Source of the DNA: Candidatus Obscuribacterales bacterium
GTDB lineage: Bacteria > Cyanobacteriota > Vampirovibrionia > Obscuribacterales > Obscuribacteraceae
NCBI GenBank assembly: GCA_019744775.1
Contig: JAIETZ010000005.1
Coordinates: forward strand, 170,084 to 234,083
Direction: 5' to 3'
DNA length: 64,000 nucleotides
In this document: one piece after another, positions 25,588-35,834 of the stretch
How positions within the stretch are numbered: the first letter of the stretch is position 1
How the letters are laid out: every line of letters starts with the position of its first letter
Program-made: the position numbers and the translations under genes
The notes under the pieces: generated by a model
Database searches by the model: none
Told to the model about the DNA's origin: nothing
What the model saw: only the letters and a program-made list of their open reading frames with translations

Positions 25588-27144
25588 TTATACAGGATAA
25601 ACGCTGTGCTTCTTCTTAAGAGGCGAAATTTGTTTTGATTCAGCAGCGGAGAAGCGGCGGATCAATTCGTCACGCAACGATGCCGGCGGAACAATACCGT
25701 CAATTACCATTTCTGAAGCAAGTCTTTGAATGTCAACATCTTGTCTGTATTCAGCGCGTTTCTGTTCAACGAATTCCTTGCGCTCAGCTTCAGGCAATTC
25801 CATTATCTTGTTGTAGTAGACAGCGTTAATTGCTGCTTCCGGTCCCATAACGGCAATACATGCTGTCGGTAAAGCAATACAAGCGTCCGGTTCGAAAGCC
25901 GGTCCGCACATTGCATAGAGTCCTGCGCCATAGGCTTTGCGTACGACGACCGAGATCTTCGGTACGTCTGCCGAATCCATCGCTGTAAGCATCTTGGCAC
26001 CAGCCCGAATAATTCCGGCACGCTCAACTTTGGTGCCGATCATAAATCCAGGCACGTCAGCCAAGAACAACAATGGAATGTTAAAGGCATCGCACAGGAA
26101 CATGAAGCGAGCGCCTTTATCAGCAGAATCAACAAAGAGCACTCCACCTTTTACGCGTGGCTGGTTGGCAATAATACCAACCGGGCGACCGCCTATTCTG
26201 GCAAAGCCGGTAATAAGCTCAGATGCAAACATCTTCTTCATTTCAAAGAAGGAGTTAGCATCGATGAGTCTATCGATGAGTTGATACATATCGAATGGAA
26301 CATTCTCTTGCTCAGGAATAATCTCTTCGATTGTCTTGTCGAAATGTTTCGGTTCAACTGTGTGGATAACTGGAGGCTTGCCTTCGCAGTTTTCCGGCAT
26401 GTAGCTCAAATAGTCTTTGCAGAGCTTAATAGCTTCTTCTTCAGAAGAAACAAGCACATCACCGCATCCGCTTACTGAGCAGTGCATTTTAGCTCCGCCC
26501 ATTTCCTCTAGCGTTACCTTCTCACCAATAACCATTTCAGCCATACGAGGTGAGCCAAGATACATGGACGCGCGTCCGTCATTCATGATGACGATATCGC
26601 AGAATGCCGGGATATAAGCTCCACCTGCAGCAGATGGTCCAAACAACAAACAGATTTGTGGAATGTATCCGGACAATTGAATCTGGTTGTGGAAAATGCG
26701 TCCGGCACCGCGTCTGCCTGGAAACATTTCAATTTGATCTGTAATACGAGCACCAGCCGAGTCCACCAAATAGATAAGTGGAACGCGAAGCTTGGTTGCT
26801 GTTTCTTGAATGCGAATTATTTTCTCAACAGTTCTCCAGCCCCATGAGCCTGCTTTTACTGTCGAATCGTTTGCCATGAAGCAAACTGTGCGTCCGTCAA
26901 TTTTGCCTGTGCCTGTAACAACACCATCAGCCGGTAGATCTGACTCCATGTTGTTGGCGAACAAACCATCTTCGATGATTTCAAATCCAGGATCTAGAAG
27001 TAAACGCAGACGCTCACGAGCAAATAACTTGCCCTCTTCTTTGAGCTTCTCGTGATACTTAGGCGCACCGCCTTTTTTGATACCGGCAATTTTTTGCTCT
27101 AGCTCGTGCGACTTTTTACCTGTAGCCTTCAAATTTACAACCAT
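25588..27144 (-). CDS. Acyl-CoA carboxylase carboxyltransferase (PccB/MmdA-like)
   Basis: A 518-residue carboxyltransferase subunit of biotin-dependent acyl-CoA carboxylases, matching propionyl-CoA carboxylase beta and methylmalonyl-CoA decarboxylase alpha in length. Marks include KLFARERLRLLLDPG near the start, the Gly-Gly oxyanion region FGPSAAGGAYIPAFCD, and in the second half GGVLFVDSADKGARFMFLCDAFNIPLLFLADVPGFMIG and RKAYGAGLYAMCG. It moves CO2 from carboxybiotin to acyl-CoA, most likely propionyl-CoA. The biotin carboxylase and carrier are not in the window. Upstream is a divergent FAD oxidase. Confidence 0.92.
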   Translation of the reverse strand: MVVNLKATGKKSHELEQKIAGIKKGGAPKYHEKLKEEGKLFARERLRLLLDPGFEIIEDGLFANNMESDLPADGVVTGTGKIDGRTVCFMANDSTVKAGSWGWRTVEKIIRIQETATKLRVPLIYLVDSAGARITDQIEMFPGRRGAGRIFHNQIQLSGYIPQICLLFGPSAAGGAYIPAFCDIVIMNDGRASMYLGSPRMAEMVIGEKVTLEEMGGAKMHCSVSGCGDVLVSSEEEAIKLCKDYLSYMPENCEGKPPVIHTVEPKHFDKTIEEIIPEQENVPFDMYQLIDRLIDANSFFEMKKMFASELITGFARIGGRPVGIIANQPRVKGGVLFVDSADKGARFMFLCDAFNIPLLFLADVPGFMIGTKVERAGIIRAGAKMLTAMDSADVPKISVVVRKAYGAGLYAMCGPAFEPDACIALPTACIAVMGPEAAINAVYYNKIMELPEAERKEFVEQKRAEYRQDVDIQRLASEMVIDGIVPPASLRDELIRRFSAAESKQISPLKKKHSVYPV

Positions 27145-27284
27145 CCTGTTTAAATCCCAAATTACTAATTAGCACATGACATTGGTATTTTACGGCAGCG
27201 TAAAGCGCGCTGGATTGTACCTATCTAATAATAGAAATGCTCTTCTATAATCTATCCAAGAGGCTATTTAACAAGAGGTGCCCG

Positions 27285-28853
27285 GTGAATCCAAAACACA
27301 GCAGGCGTGACTTTCTCAAGAATCTCAACCTTTTATTCGCGCTGGGAGCGTCAAGCAGCCTCGAATTCCTCTTTGAGGGCAATCATGCTGTTGCCAAGAA
27401 CCCAGGCGCCGATTCGCTCTTGCTAAGCAGCAATGGCAAGCGCTATCGAGTACTCCCCTGGACAGGCGACAACTTTAAACTCGGGCATGAATTACGAAAT
27501 GGCGATATCCCTGAATTTCCCGAGCACGAAGAGCGTACATACGACTTTGTCATTGTCGGAGGCGGTGTAGCTGGTCTCACCAGCGCTTATTTCCTCAAAG
27601 ACCACGATTACCTCTTACTCGAGCAGTACGATGAATTAGGAGGCAACTCACGCGGCTCAAGCTATCGTGGTATCGACTTTTCTTATGGTCCTGCATACGT
27701 AGGCGACCTCGAAGGACTTGCCGGCAAATTATTCGGCGAACTAGGAATGACACCGTACAAACTATTGCCACCGCGCAACGACTGGTACGTAAAAGGTGAA
27801 TGGATACCAGGTATTGAGGGCGATAAGCAACATATTCTCTACAAAGAATTTGATAGATTTTTCGCTGAAGCAAGACCACTGTGGAAACAAATGGGTGAAT
27901 GGCAAGGCAGCATGCCCAATCTCGAATCCGATCTAGGACGTCTTGATTCAGTGCCGTTTTCCAGTGTACTGACTTCTTATGATCCACTATTCGTCGAAAT
28001 GGTCGATCGCTTCTGCAAGTCAACACTCTGTGGATCTGTTTCCGGTCTTTCAGCACTAGCAGGCTACATGCTACTGCAAGATCCCGCTGGAATTGCTCAC
28101 GTATTCAAAGGCGGCAATCCCGCCATTGCAAACGCACTGATGAGCAAGTTAAACGCTATCAGTACCGAGCGCAATAAAACCGGTTGCTTCGTATGGAACA
28201 TAACCGCAAATGACGACAACGCCACCGTTGTTTACCAAGATGCCGCAGGAAAACTGCACAAAGTAAAATGCCGCAAAGTAATTGTTGCTTGTCCACCGCT
28301 AGTATCTGCACGAATCACAACCGGCATGAGCGATGCAGTGAAAGCGCAACTACTCTCTTTCAAATACGGCGCGTATTTGGTTGCCAACTTCTGCATGAAG
28401 AAAAAGGTATTCAACGCCTCCTATGACAATTGGGTAGGCGCTCCATTTACATTTACCGATGTAATTACAGCGGAAACTCCCTACATCGCAAGCAACAGTT
28501 ACAAACCCACCATGGGCTCTGTCCTTACCATGTATCATCCTTGGACAGCAGGCAGCGATGGACGTGGACTACTTTTCGCAGGAGATAGAGAGCGCTTCAG
28601 TACCGAGTTAGTCACTCAAATGCAAAAGCTTGTCCCGCAATTCGACAAAAATCTTGAACAAGTTGTCTTGTCCCGATGGGGACATGCAATGGTTATCGCC
28701 AGACCAGGCTTCTTCAAGCTCGTGCAAAAGCTGCAAGCAGAACAAACAGGCTCTTACATTCTCGCCCACAACAGCATGCACGGACTGCCTTGCGCCGAAT
28801 CAGCCATTGGCGCCGCTCGTCGTGCAGTTGATATCGCCATCAACAAGAAATAG
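27285..28853 (+). CDS. Tat-exported FAD-dependent amine oxidase-like protein
   Basis: The N-terminus carries the twin-arginine motif SRRDFLK followed by a hydrophobic stretch (LNLLFALGASSSLEFLF), so the folded protein is likely exported by Tat. The FAD-binding motif FVIVGGGVAGLTSAYFL lies near residue 80, then LLEQYDELGGNSRG, the amine-oxidase second motif. The C-terminus has an ATG-like region near SAIGAARRAVD. I prefer the GTG at 27285, with AAGAGG 6-7 bases upstream, over the ATG at 27237, which would put 16 extra residues before the Tat signal and has no ribosome site. The substrate is not evident. Neighbours (a carboxylase and argS) give no clear pathway. Confidence 0.85.
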   Translation: MNPKHSRRDFLKNLNLLFALGASSSLEFLFEGNHAVAKNPGADSLLLSSNGKRYRVLPWTGDNFKLGHELRNGDIPEFPEHEERTYDFVIVGGGVAGLTSAYFLKDHDYLLLEQYDELGGNSRGSSYRGIDFSYGPAYVGDLEGLAGKLFGELGMTPYKLLPPRNDWYVKGEWIPGIEGDKQHILYKEFDRFFAEARPLWKQMGEWQGSMPNLESDLGRLDSVPFSSVLTSYDPLFVEMVDRFCKSTLCGSVSGLSALAGYMLLQDPAGIAHVFKGGNPAIANALMSKLNAISTERNKTGCFVWNITANDDNATVVYQDAAGKLHKVKCRKVIVACPPLVSARITTGMSDAVKAQLLSFKYGAYLVANFCMKKKVFNASYDNWVGAPFTFTDVITAETPYIASNSYKPTMGSVLTMYHPWTAGSDGRGLLFAGDRERFSTELVTQMQKLVPQFDKNLEQVVLSRWGHAMVIARPGFFKLVQKLQAEQTGSYILAHNSMHGLPCAESAIGAARRAVDIAINKK

Positions 28854-28858
28854 TTAGA

Positions 28859-30631
28859 TTACATCCGTTCGAGAACAGATATGCCAAGCAGGTTCAAGCC
28901 AAGCTTGATTGTTCTAGCAGTTATATCGCAGAGAATAAGTCTAGATGTCCTCGTTGGCTCTTCAGCATTCAATACAGGGCAATTGTCGTAGAAGACATTG
29001 AATTTCTGGCTGAGTTCAAATAGATATTGGCAGAGTCTATTCGGCATGCCTTCAGCGGCGACAGATTCAAGCACTTCATCCAATTGCAAAAGATGCTTTG
29101 CTAAAGTAATTTCTGCATCTTCCTTTAATACGACGTGCGCATCGCTGCCTAGTTTTGAGAAATCGATTCCGCCCTTGCGGCTGATGCCCTGCACTCTGAC
29201 ATAGGCATACATCATGTAAGGCGCTGTATTGCCCTGCAATGCCAGCATCTTATCGAAGCTGAACATGTAATTGGTAATGCGGTTCTGGCTCAGGTCAGCG
29301 TATTTAACTGCGCCAATACCTACTGCCGTTGAGACCTCTTCTTTGAATTGTTCCGTCTCAGTTCGCAGTTCGGCAAGTAATCGTAATTCCAAGTCCTGTC
29401 GAGCCTTCTTCACTGCTTCATTCAGAAGGTCCTTGAGCTTAACCGTTTCACCGGATCTCGTCTTGAGCTTTTTGCCGTCTTCGCCGAGTACTAGTCCGAA
29501 AGGAACATGCAACAAATGAACGTTTGATGACACAAATCCTGCTTTAGCAGCCACCGCAAATACCTGCTTCAAGTGTTCGGATTGTCCAACATCGATAACG
29601 TAAATGATTTCATCGGCTTTGTCGTTGGTCACTCGGTACCGCAACGCTGCCAAATCTGTGGTGGCGTAGTTAAATCCACCATCCGACTTGCGAACGATAC
29701 AAGGTTGAATTTTACCGTCTTTACCTTTGAACTCTTCAAGGAAAACACAGAGGGCACCTTGGTCTTCGACAAGCAATCCAGTTTTCGTCAAATCTGATAC
29801 TACTTGTTCAAGCATGGGATTGTAGAAAGACTCTCCACGCTCGACAAGATTTTCAATATGCAAGATATCGTAAATCTCTTGAAACTCACGTCTTGATTGA
29901 TCGCAAAGAAGTTTCCATGCATGAAGATGTCCTTCATCGCCCGCTTGCAATTTCACAACAGCTTGTCTTGCTCGTGTTTTAAAATCTTCGTCTTCGTCAA
30001 ATCGAACTTTTGCTTGTTTGTAAAAGGTAACTAAATCACCAATCTCAATGTGATCAGCAGTAGTCAGCGCCTCTGGACAAACTTCAGCGAGGTAAGTTAT
30101 GAGCATGCCAAACTGCGTACCCCAATCACCTACGTGATTGACGCGCAACAACTTATGTCCCAGAAACTCAATAACCTTAGAAATGCTGTCACCAATAATT
30201 GTCGAACGTAAATGCCCTACATGCATTTCCTTGGCGATGTTTGGACTGGACATGTCTATGACTACGTTTTTCGGCTTGGCGGCTTTGGGCACACCCAAGC
30301 GACTGTCCGACTTAATTTGTTCAAGAGACTTGGCGATATATTCCGGTTTAAGCGTCAGGTTGATAAAGCCAGGTCCGGCAATGGTTGGCTTTTCGCAAAT
30401 ATCGGAAATATCAAGATGTTCTAGTATCTTGTCGGCAATCTGCCTGGGCTGCTGCTTGAGTTCCTTGGACAACGCCAACGAGGAATTACATTGAAAATCG
30501 CCAAAGCTTGGATTAGAAGCCGGTACTACAAGACTTTCCTTAGAGCCGTTCTTAGCAGCAAAGCCGTCACCAAAGGCAGCGACTAGCGCCTTTTCAAATC
30601 TATTATTGAGGCTGTCAAGCAAGGACTTCAT
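28859..30631 (-). CDS. argS: Arginyl-tRNA synthetase
   Basis: A class I synthetase of 590 residues. The N-terminal ArgRS domain contains [14 protein letters not shown]. The HIGH signature reads HVGH (137-140) after SSPNIAKEM. The KMSKS equivalent is degenerate ([10 protein letters not shown]), as is usual for ArgRS. The C-terminal anticodon-binding DALR domain ends in [18 protein letters not shown]. It charges tRNA-Arg. It converges with the FAD oxidase, with 5 bases between the stops, and is divergent from the thioesterase gene. Confidence 0.96.
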   Translation of the reverse strand: MKSLLDSLNNRFEKALVAAFGDGFAAKNGSKESLVVPASNPSFGDFQCNSSLALSKELKQQPRQIADKILEHLDISDICEKPTIAGPGFINLTLKPEYIAKSLEQIKSDSRLGVPKAAKPKNVVIDMSSPNIAKEMHVGHLRSTIIGDSISKVIEFLGHKLLRVNHVGDWGTQFGMLITYLAEVCPEALTTADHIEIGDLVTFYKQAKVRFDEDEDFKTRARQAVVKLQAGDEGHLHAWKLLCDQSRREFQEIYDILHIENLVERGESFYNPMLEQVVSDLTKTGLLVEDQGALCVFLEEFKGKDGKIQPCIVRKSDGGFNYATTDLAALRYRVTNDKADEIIYVIDVGQSEHLKQVFAVAAKAGFVSSNVHLLHVPFGLVLGEDGKKLKTRSGETVKLKDLLNEAVKKARQDLELRLLAELRTETEQFKEEVSTAVGIGAVKYADLSQNRITNYMFSFDKMLALQGNTAPYMMYAYVRVQGISRKGGIDFSKLGSDAHVVLKEDAEITLAKHLLQLDEVLESVAAEGMPNRLCQYLFELSQKFNVFYDNCPVLNAEEPTRTSRLILCDITARTIKLGLNLLGISVLERM

Positions 30632-30698
30632 GACAAAATTTTCCAGAAGGGTAAGCTAACGCCAGTAAAGCCTGGCGGAGAGAGATAATATATCAGAT

Positions 30699-31160
30699 AT
30701 GACAAACGAAACAACAAAAACGAATAGAAGCTTCCCCGCCATGCTCCACGACCTGGGCGGCAAAATAGACGAAGTACGTGATGGTTACGCTCGCGGACAC
30801 TTGCCCTTGAGTCATCAAGTCATGCAGCCTTCGCAGGTCTATCACGCAGGCGCAATTGTTATCCTCGCTGACGAGGTAGCCTCAGCGGCTATTGTCGGCA
30901 CAATTGGATCTCCTGTTTCAGCGGAGAAGAAACTCTTTCCGTATTCCATTCAGATAAGCACCAATTTGCTTACTAACGATCCGGAAGGTCCAATTACTGC
31001 AGAATCAAAGGTCGTCAAAAAAGGACGAATAGTTGTCGTCGACACAGAAGTTTTAGGTTCCAAGGGTCAACTTGTAGCATTAGTGAGAAGCACTCACGCT
31101 ATGGTTGATCCACGAACAACAGGTCCTCACAAGCGCGAAATATTCACTGGTAATAAATAA
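30699..31160 (+). CDS. PaaI-like hotdog thioesterase
   Basis: A 153-residue hotdog-fold protein. GGKIDEVRDGYARGHLPLSHQVMQPSQVYHAGAIVILADEVASAA contains the pattern of PaaI/YbgC-type acyl-CoA thioesterases, with the His-Ala-Gly turn before the central helix. SIQISTNLLTNDPEGPITAESKVVKKGRIVVVDTEVLGSKGQLVAL gives the following strands. The substrate is unknown. The stop shares one base with the next start, so it is co-translated with the FAD/NAD(P)-binding protein. Confidence 0.87.
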   Translation: MTNETTKTNRSFPAMLHDLGGKIDEVRDGYARGHLPLSHQVMQPSQVYHAGAIVILADEVASAAIVGTIGSPVSAEKKLFPYSIQISTNLLTNDPEGPITAESKVVKKGRIVVVDTEVLGSKGQLVALVRSTHAMVDPRTTGPHKREIFTGNK

Positions 31161-32551
31161 TGATGACAATTGCAATTATTGGCGGCGGCTTTAGCGGAAC
31201 AATGACCGCAGTTCAACTGATGCGCAAGGCTTCTCAACCACTCAAAGTTGTTTTGATTGAACGCAATGAGCGAATTGCTAAAGGCGTAGCTTACGGAACT
31301 CTTTGTCCACTACATTTGTTGAATGTACCGGCAAAGGACATGTCGGCATTTCCTGATGATAGCCAGCACTTTTTTAAGTGGGCGAAAGAACAAGATGCAG
31401 CAGTAACTGAAGCGACTTTTGTTCCGCGCATGCGTTATGGCGCTTACATTGAGCACATCTTAAATGACACGCTCTCTCACAATGCTACCAATGTAGAATT
31501 TCGCCGCCTTCATGGTGAAGTAAAAAATATCAGCTTGATCAATGGCGGCAAGCAAGGACGCATTGAACTAGAAAATGGTGAGGAAGTAATCGCTGATCGC
31601 GTCGTATTGGCTCTAGGAAATCTTGCACCGGCAAATGTCCGTATCAAGAATCCAAAATTCTATGAAAGCAAGAATTACATCCGCGACTCATGGTCAAAAG
31701 AACAGCGTCAACCAATTTCACACGATGCGCCAATACTGCTTATCGGTACAGGTCTCACAATGATCGATAAAGCTCTTGAGCTAAAGCTACAAGGACACAA
31801 AGGAACAATCTACGCACTATCGCGACACGGTTATCTGCCAAATGTGCACATTCCGGGTATTGTGCGTTTGCCTAATCCATTTGAAAACGGCAACTTACCA
31901 ACGACTGTCCGCGAAATTACAAAATTCATTCGCGCACTTGTAAAACGCGTCGAAGAGTCTAAAGAAGCAAATTGGCGTCAGGCAGTCGATTCAATTCGTC
32001 CCGTCACACAACAACTGTGGAAAACTTGGAGCGATACTGAGAGAAAGAGATTCATTCGTCATATGCGCTGCATCTGGGATGTCCATCGCCACCGCATAGC
32101 TCCTGAAGTCGGCGCCATGATTGACACAATGATCAAATCCGGACAGCTAAAAATCATCGCCGGCCGTGTTATTGCGCTGGAAGAAGCAGCTTCAGGAATT
32201 AAGGCGACAGTGAAACTTCGTGGACAACACAAAGAATCAAGCTTCGACGTTAACCGGGTAATTAATTGCACAGGTGCTGACAGCAATGTCAAAACAATCG
32301 ATGAGCCCCTGGTTGAACAACTCCGCAATTCAGGACTTTTATGTGCCGACGTTTTTGGACTCGGACCAACAATTACCGATAACTGGGCGCTTATCGATAA
32401 AGACGGTAAATCATCGGAAGTTCTTTACGTAGTAGGACCTTTACTTAAAGGTCAGCTATGGGAATCAATAGCCGTGCCCGAATTACGTGGACAGGCGGCG
32501 CAATTGGCGGATCACCTGATCACTTCAGAAGAACCAGTTCTTAGTAAGTAG
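31160..32551 (+). CDS. FAD/NAD(P)-binding oxidoreductase, NAD_binding_9 type
   Basis: A 463-residue flavoprotein of the FAD-NAD(P)-binding family. It opens with IAIIGGGFSGTMTAVQL, the dinucleotide fold, then VVLIERNERIAKGVAYGTLCPLHLLNVPAKDMSAFPDD, which is very typical of this family. A second Gly-rich motif, ILLIGTGLTMIDKALEL, lies near residue 195. VINCTGADSN marks the late FAD contact. Members are often annotated only by fold, some being hydroxylases or hydroxyacylglutathione-related. The actual substrate is unknown. It forms a two-gene operon with the thioesterase. Confidence 0.85.
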   Translation: MMTIAIIGGGFSGTMTAVQLMRKASQPLKVVLIERNERIAKGVAYGTLCPLHLLNVPAKDMSAFPDDSQHFFKWAKEQDAAVTEATFVPRMRYGAYIEHILNDTLSHNATNVEFRRLHGEVKNISLINGGKQGRIELENGEEVIADRVVLALGNLAPANVRIKNPKFYESKNYIRDSWSKEQRQPISHDAPILLIGTGLTMIDKALELKLQGHKGTIYALSRHGYLPNVHIPGIVRLPNPFENGNLPTTVREITKFIRALVKRVEESKEANWRQAVDSIRPVTQQLWKTWSDTERKRFIRHMRCIWDVHRHRIAPEVGAMIDTMIKSGQLKIIAGRVIALEEAASGIKATVKLRGQHKESSFDVNRVINCTGADSNVKTIDEPLVEQLRNSGLLCADVFGLGPTITDNWALIDKDGKSSEVLYVVGPLLKGQLWESIAVPELRGQAAQLADHLITSEEPVLSK

Positions 32552-32553
32552 AA

Positions 32554-32826
32554 TTACAGATCAGAGAAATTGCCGACGCACTTGTAGATGGCATTTTTGG
32601 CATTCACATCAAATTCGTGCAATGTTTGCCATACGTTCGCCCATGCATTTTCTGTTGCGCTGATTGTCTTTTCTTCGACTTTCACTATTTCAGAAGAAAA
32701 TGGCGTCTCAATTGACGGAGACCAATTTAGTTGTTCAACCAAAAAGCTCGTTGTAGCCGTTACCAGAAGCGCAACGGCCAAAAGCCCGTTGTAACCGATA
32801 ACAATACTTCCCGTCTGTTTACGCAT
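32554..32826 (-). CDS. Small membrane-anchored hypothetical protein
   Basis: A 90-residue protein with a single N-terminal hydrophobic segment (about 10-30) and a polar C-terminal part with no known motif. I chose the ATG at 32826, which has AGGAAA about 9 bases upstream, over a TTG nine bases earlier. It is convergent with the FAD oxidoreductase and lies 63 bases before the start side of the M16 cluster. Function unknown. Confidence 0.6.
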   Translation of the reverse strand: MRKQTGSIVIGYNGLLAVALLVTATTSFLVEQLNWSPSIETPFSSEIVKVEEKTISATENAWANVWQTLHEFDVNAKNAIYKCVGNFSDL

Positions 32827-32889
32827 GATTGTCAAGTTTCCTACGTGGGACGTAGGGAAAATAATACATGCGCTATAAAAAAGAGATAG

Positions 32890-34257
32890 TTAAATCTTGC
32901 CGGAAGGTTTTACTTCGACAACAGTAGCGGCATTAGCTGAAAAGACTCTCCGAGCAGCCTTTTGAATATCGGACACAGACACAGCCATATACTTTGCGAT
33001 GTCTGCATCCACCAACTTTGGATCTCCGAAAAAGAGCGCGTACATAGCTAAAAAGGATGCCCTTCCAAGAGCTGATTGCATACTAGCCGGGCTGTCACTA
33101 GGACTTGCAAACAAGTCAGATTCCAACTGGTTCTTTGCTTTCTGCAAATCCGTGGCACTAATTTTGCCTGCTTTCAACTTCGCAATTTCAGCAAGTATTG
33201 ATCCTTGTATTTGCTTACTTGTAGCACCGGGTTTAGTAGTTACAAATATGCAGAAGTTACCTGTTCCTCTTCGTTCTTCCGTGTAGTTATCCACATCGAG
33301 ACAAGTTTGTTCTTTCTTGACCAGACGCTGGTACAGCATCGAAGACTTGCCACTATCAACAAGAAGTTTTTCAATTAGTCCCATGGCATAGTAATCAGTC
33401 TGGCGCATACCTGGAGTCTTCCACGCCATAAACAAGCCAGGCACCTCAGCGTATTCGTCTTTTACGATGGCAAACTTCGCCTTGCCTGGTATCACTTCAT
33501 TTACAGCCGGGATACTAGGTGTATTCACGCGAGCAATACTGCCGTAATATTTTTTGATCAGCTCTTCTACTACCGGTGCGTCAATATCACCGACAATTGC
33601 CATGCAAGCTTTATTAGGTCCGTAATGCTCTTTGAAAAACTTTTGAGCATCATGAGCAGACGATGATTCCAAATCGGTAAACGATCCGATAATTGGATGC
33701 GCATTAGCCCAGTTGTCAAAAACCATTTGCTGCATTTTCAAATAAGCAGGCATGTAAGGTCTGTTGTCATAACTAGAACGTTTTTCTTCTTTGACGGTTT
33801 CAAGCTGGTTTTTGAAATTCTCGTCAGTAACTTTGAGTGATCTCAGGCGATCTGATTCAACCCAAAAGATTCTTTCGATCATGTTTGACGGCACGGATTC
33901 ATAGTAGATGGTGTAATCAACCGAAGTCTGCGCGTTGACATCGCCGCCCATGGTGTCCAGATAGTGCGACAGTTCAGACTTGCTGATGTTTTGAGATCCT
34001 TCAAACATCATATGCTCAAACAAATGAGCAAAGCCGGATTTGCCTTTTACTTCGTGTCTGGAGCCAACATCGTAAATGGTTACGATTGCCGCAACCGGCC
34101 GGGAATGATCTTCAGAAAGAATTACACGCAGACCATTGGGCAAAGTAAAGTCCTTACTAATTGGAATTAGCGGACCATCAGCACCAGCTGGTTGACTGAA
34201 AGTAAGAGAAAAGACGCCAGCTAAAACAATAGCTGCCATGCAAATTGATTTAAACAT
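32890..34257 (-). CDS. M16 zinc peptidase, catalytically competent
   Basis: A 455-residue pitrilysin-family peptidase with a signal peptide (cleavage near AGADG, about 24-27). The inverted zinc motif HxxEH is at 78-82 (HLFEH), and the downstream Glu is in the TVKEEKRSSYDNRP region. It is likely a periplasmic or outer-membrane-associated peptidase. The three genes from 37241 to 32890 read in one direction with gaps of 6 and 23 bases. They have the order active - inactive - active, fitting the heterodimers known in this family. The closest match is its neighbour at 35835, with which it shares most motifs. Confidence 0.9.
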   Translation of the reverse strand: MFKSICMAAIVLAGVFSLTFSQPAGADGPLIPISKDFTLPNGLRVILSEDHSRPVAAIVTIYDVGSRHEVKGKSGFAHLFEHMMFEGSQNISKSELSHYLDTMGGDVNAQTSVDYTIYYESVPSNMIERIFWVESDRLRSLKVTDENFKNQLETVKEEKRSSYDNRPYMPAYLKMQQMVFDNWANAHPIIGSFTDLESSSAHDAQKFFKEHYGPNKACMAIVGDIDAPVVEELIKKYYGSIARVNTPSIPAVNEVIPGKAKFAIVKDEYAEVPGLFMAWKTPGMRQTDYYAMGLIEKLLVDSGKSSMLYQRLVKKEQTCLDVDNYTEERRGTGNFCIFVTTKPGATSKQIQGSILAEIAKLKAGKISATDLQKAKNQLESDLFASPSDSPASMQSALGRASFLAMYALFFGDPKLVDADIAKYMAVSVSDIQKAARRVFSANAATVVEVKPSGKI

Positions 34258-34263
34258 GGTTAT

Positions 34264-35811
34264 TTATGCTCCCGGCTTCGATGTGCCGGTAGCTTCCTTC
34301 ATGGGCTTGCCCTGCGTGTCATAAAGGTCTACAGGAGCAAATAGCTCAAGTTCACGCTTTATTTTGTTGGCATCGCCTACAACAGTGATAACCATGTTGT
34401 CCAAGTCAATGTACTTACGGGCGACGCGTCTGACATCATCCGGGTTTACCGTCATTACTTTATCGGTGTATGTCTCCAAATAATTTGCCGGCAAATCATA
34501 CATTTGCACTTCCAAAAGACGCTGGGCCAAACCGGCTTGTGTTTCCAATCCTAATTGGAAAGATCCTGTCAGATAATTTTTGGCATCAGCCATTTCCTTA
34601 TCTTCTACTTTCAGGTTGCGAATCTTCTCTAACTCGTAGATGAATTCCTGGAGCGACGGTGTTGTCACTTCAGTTCTTACATCAGCGGACGCAGCGAATG
34701 AACCCGGGTCCTTGCGAGCGGAAAATCCACTGTAAGCGCCATATGTATAGCCCTTATTTTCACGAATGTTGGTAAACAGGCGAGAATGAGAAGCACCTCC
34801 CAGGATTTGGTTGGCAACAAGCATCGGGAAGAAATCCGGATTGGTTTTATTCAAACCAAGATTTCCTATTCTCAATGTGGATTGCACAGAGCCTGGACGA
34901 TCTACTAAATAGATGTGCTTACCATTAAGCTTCGGAGCTGCTTGAATTTTGGCAGTTTCAATTGAGCCGGATGGCCAGACAGTTGAACCGAAGCTATTTT
35001 TGATTGTCGCTTCCAATTTAGCTTTATCAAAATCACCCACTACGATCAATACAGCATTATTCGGTATGTATTGCGCAGCATGATATTTTTCAAGATCAGC
35101 TTTGCTGATTCGCTCAACCGTTTCCGGCTCCGGAGCGACTACTGAATACGGGTGCTCACCATAGACGACTTTAGCAAAGCGCTCGCTTACAAGGAAGTCC
35201 GGTTCGCTACGCTTCATGATTAGCTCTTGCAGAAGATTTGTTTTCTTCAGCTTCAGCTCGTCTTCCGGAAATGACGGATTGAGCACAACATCAGACATGA
35301 TGTTAAACAATCTGTCCGAATATTTCGAAAGAGAAGAAGCGACAACAACTGTAAAGTCAGCGTCAGCAGAAGCTCGTAAGCCACCACCTATAAAGTCAAT
35401 CTCTTCGGCTATTTCCTTGCTTTTAAGCTTTTTCGTGCCCTCGGAAAGCATGCTTGCCGTCATTGAAGAAAGACCTAGCAAGTCTCTTGGTTCAAGAGCA
35501 GAACCAGCCTTGATGCCAAGCTCAACTGTCACGAAAGGCACACGATGATCTTCCAGCAATTCAACCATTAAACCATTGTCCAATTTATACGACGAAACAG
35601 TCGGCAGCTTGAAAGGTCTGGGGGAAGGCGTCTGTGGCGGATTCTTGCGCCAGGTTTCGGTATCTGCAGAAGAAACAGGTGCAGCTACTTTCGGCGCCGC
35701 TTTTACAGCGGTTGACTTGGCTGCAGTCGAGGCCAGCGCGAAATTGGTTTGACTGGTTACAACCAAAGCCGCCAACGTGAGAACTAATTCTCTGTTCCAT
35801 TTAAATTGCAT
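34264..35811 (-). CDS. M16 peptidase-like protein, inactive subunit
   Basis: A 515-residue M16 homologue with a signal peptide (about 5-27) and an Ala/Lys/Pro-rich linker before the domain. Where active members carry HxxEH, this reads SSMTASMLSEGTKKL, so zinc cannot be bound. The C-terminal half keeps YIPNNAVLIVVGDFD and the Arg-Tyr pair region in NKGYTYGAYSGFSARKDPG, which in paired M16 proteins completes the partner's substrate site. It is therefore most likely the non-catalytic subunit of one or both neighbouring peptidases. Confidence 0.88.
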   Translation of the reverse strand: MQFKWNRELVLTLAALVVTSQTNFALASTAAKSTAVKAAPKVAAPVSSADTETWRKNPPQTPSPRPFKLPTVSSYKLDNGLMVELLEDHRVPFVTVELGIKAGSALEPRDLLGLSSMTASMLSEGTKKLKSKEIAEEIDFIGGGLRASADADFTVVVASSLSKYSDRLFNIMSDVVLNPSFPEDELKLKKTNLLQELIMKRSEPDFLVSERFAKVVYGEHPYSVVAPEPETVERISKADLEKYHAAQYIPNNAVLIVVGDFDKAKLEATIKNSFGSTVWPSGSIETAKIQAAPKLNGKHIYLVDRPGSVQSTLRIGNLGLNKTNPDFFPMLVANQILGGASHSRLFTNIRENKGYTYGAYSGFSARKDPGSFAASADVRTEVTTPSLQEFIYELEKIRNLKVEDKEMADAKNYLTGSFQLGLETQAGLAQRLLEVQMYDLPANYLETYTDKVMTVNPDDVRRVARKYIDLDNMVITVVGDANKIKRELELFAPVDLYDTQGKPMKEATGTSKPGA

Positions 35812-35834
35812 GTCAATCTCCTAAAGTCAGCGGA

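Noticed and set aside
27595..28056. A 153-codon minus-strand frame inside the FAD oxidase gene
   Set aside because: It is Cys- and Arg-rich without any motif, and it lies wholly opposite a gene with a clear FAD-binding fold.
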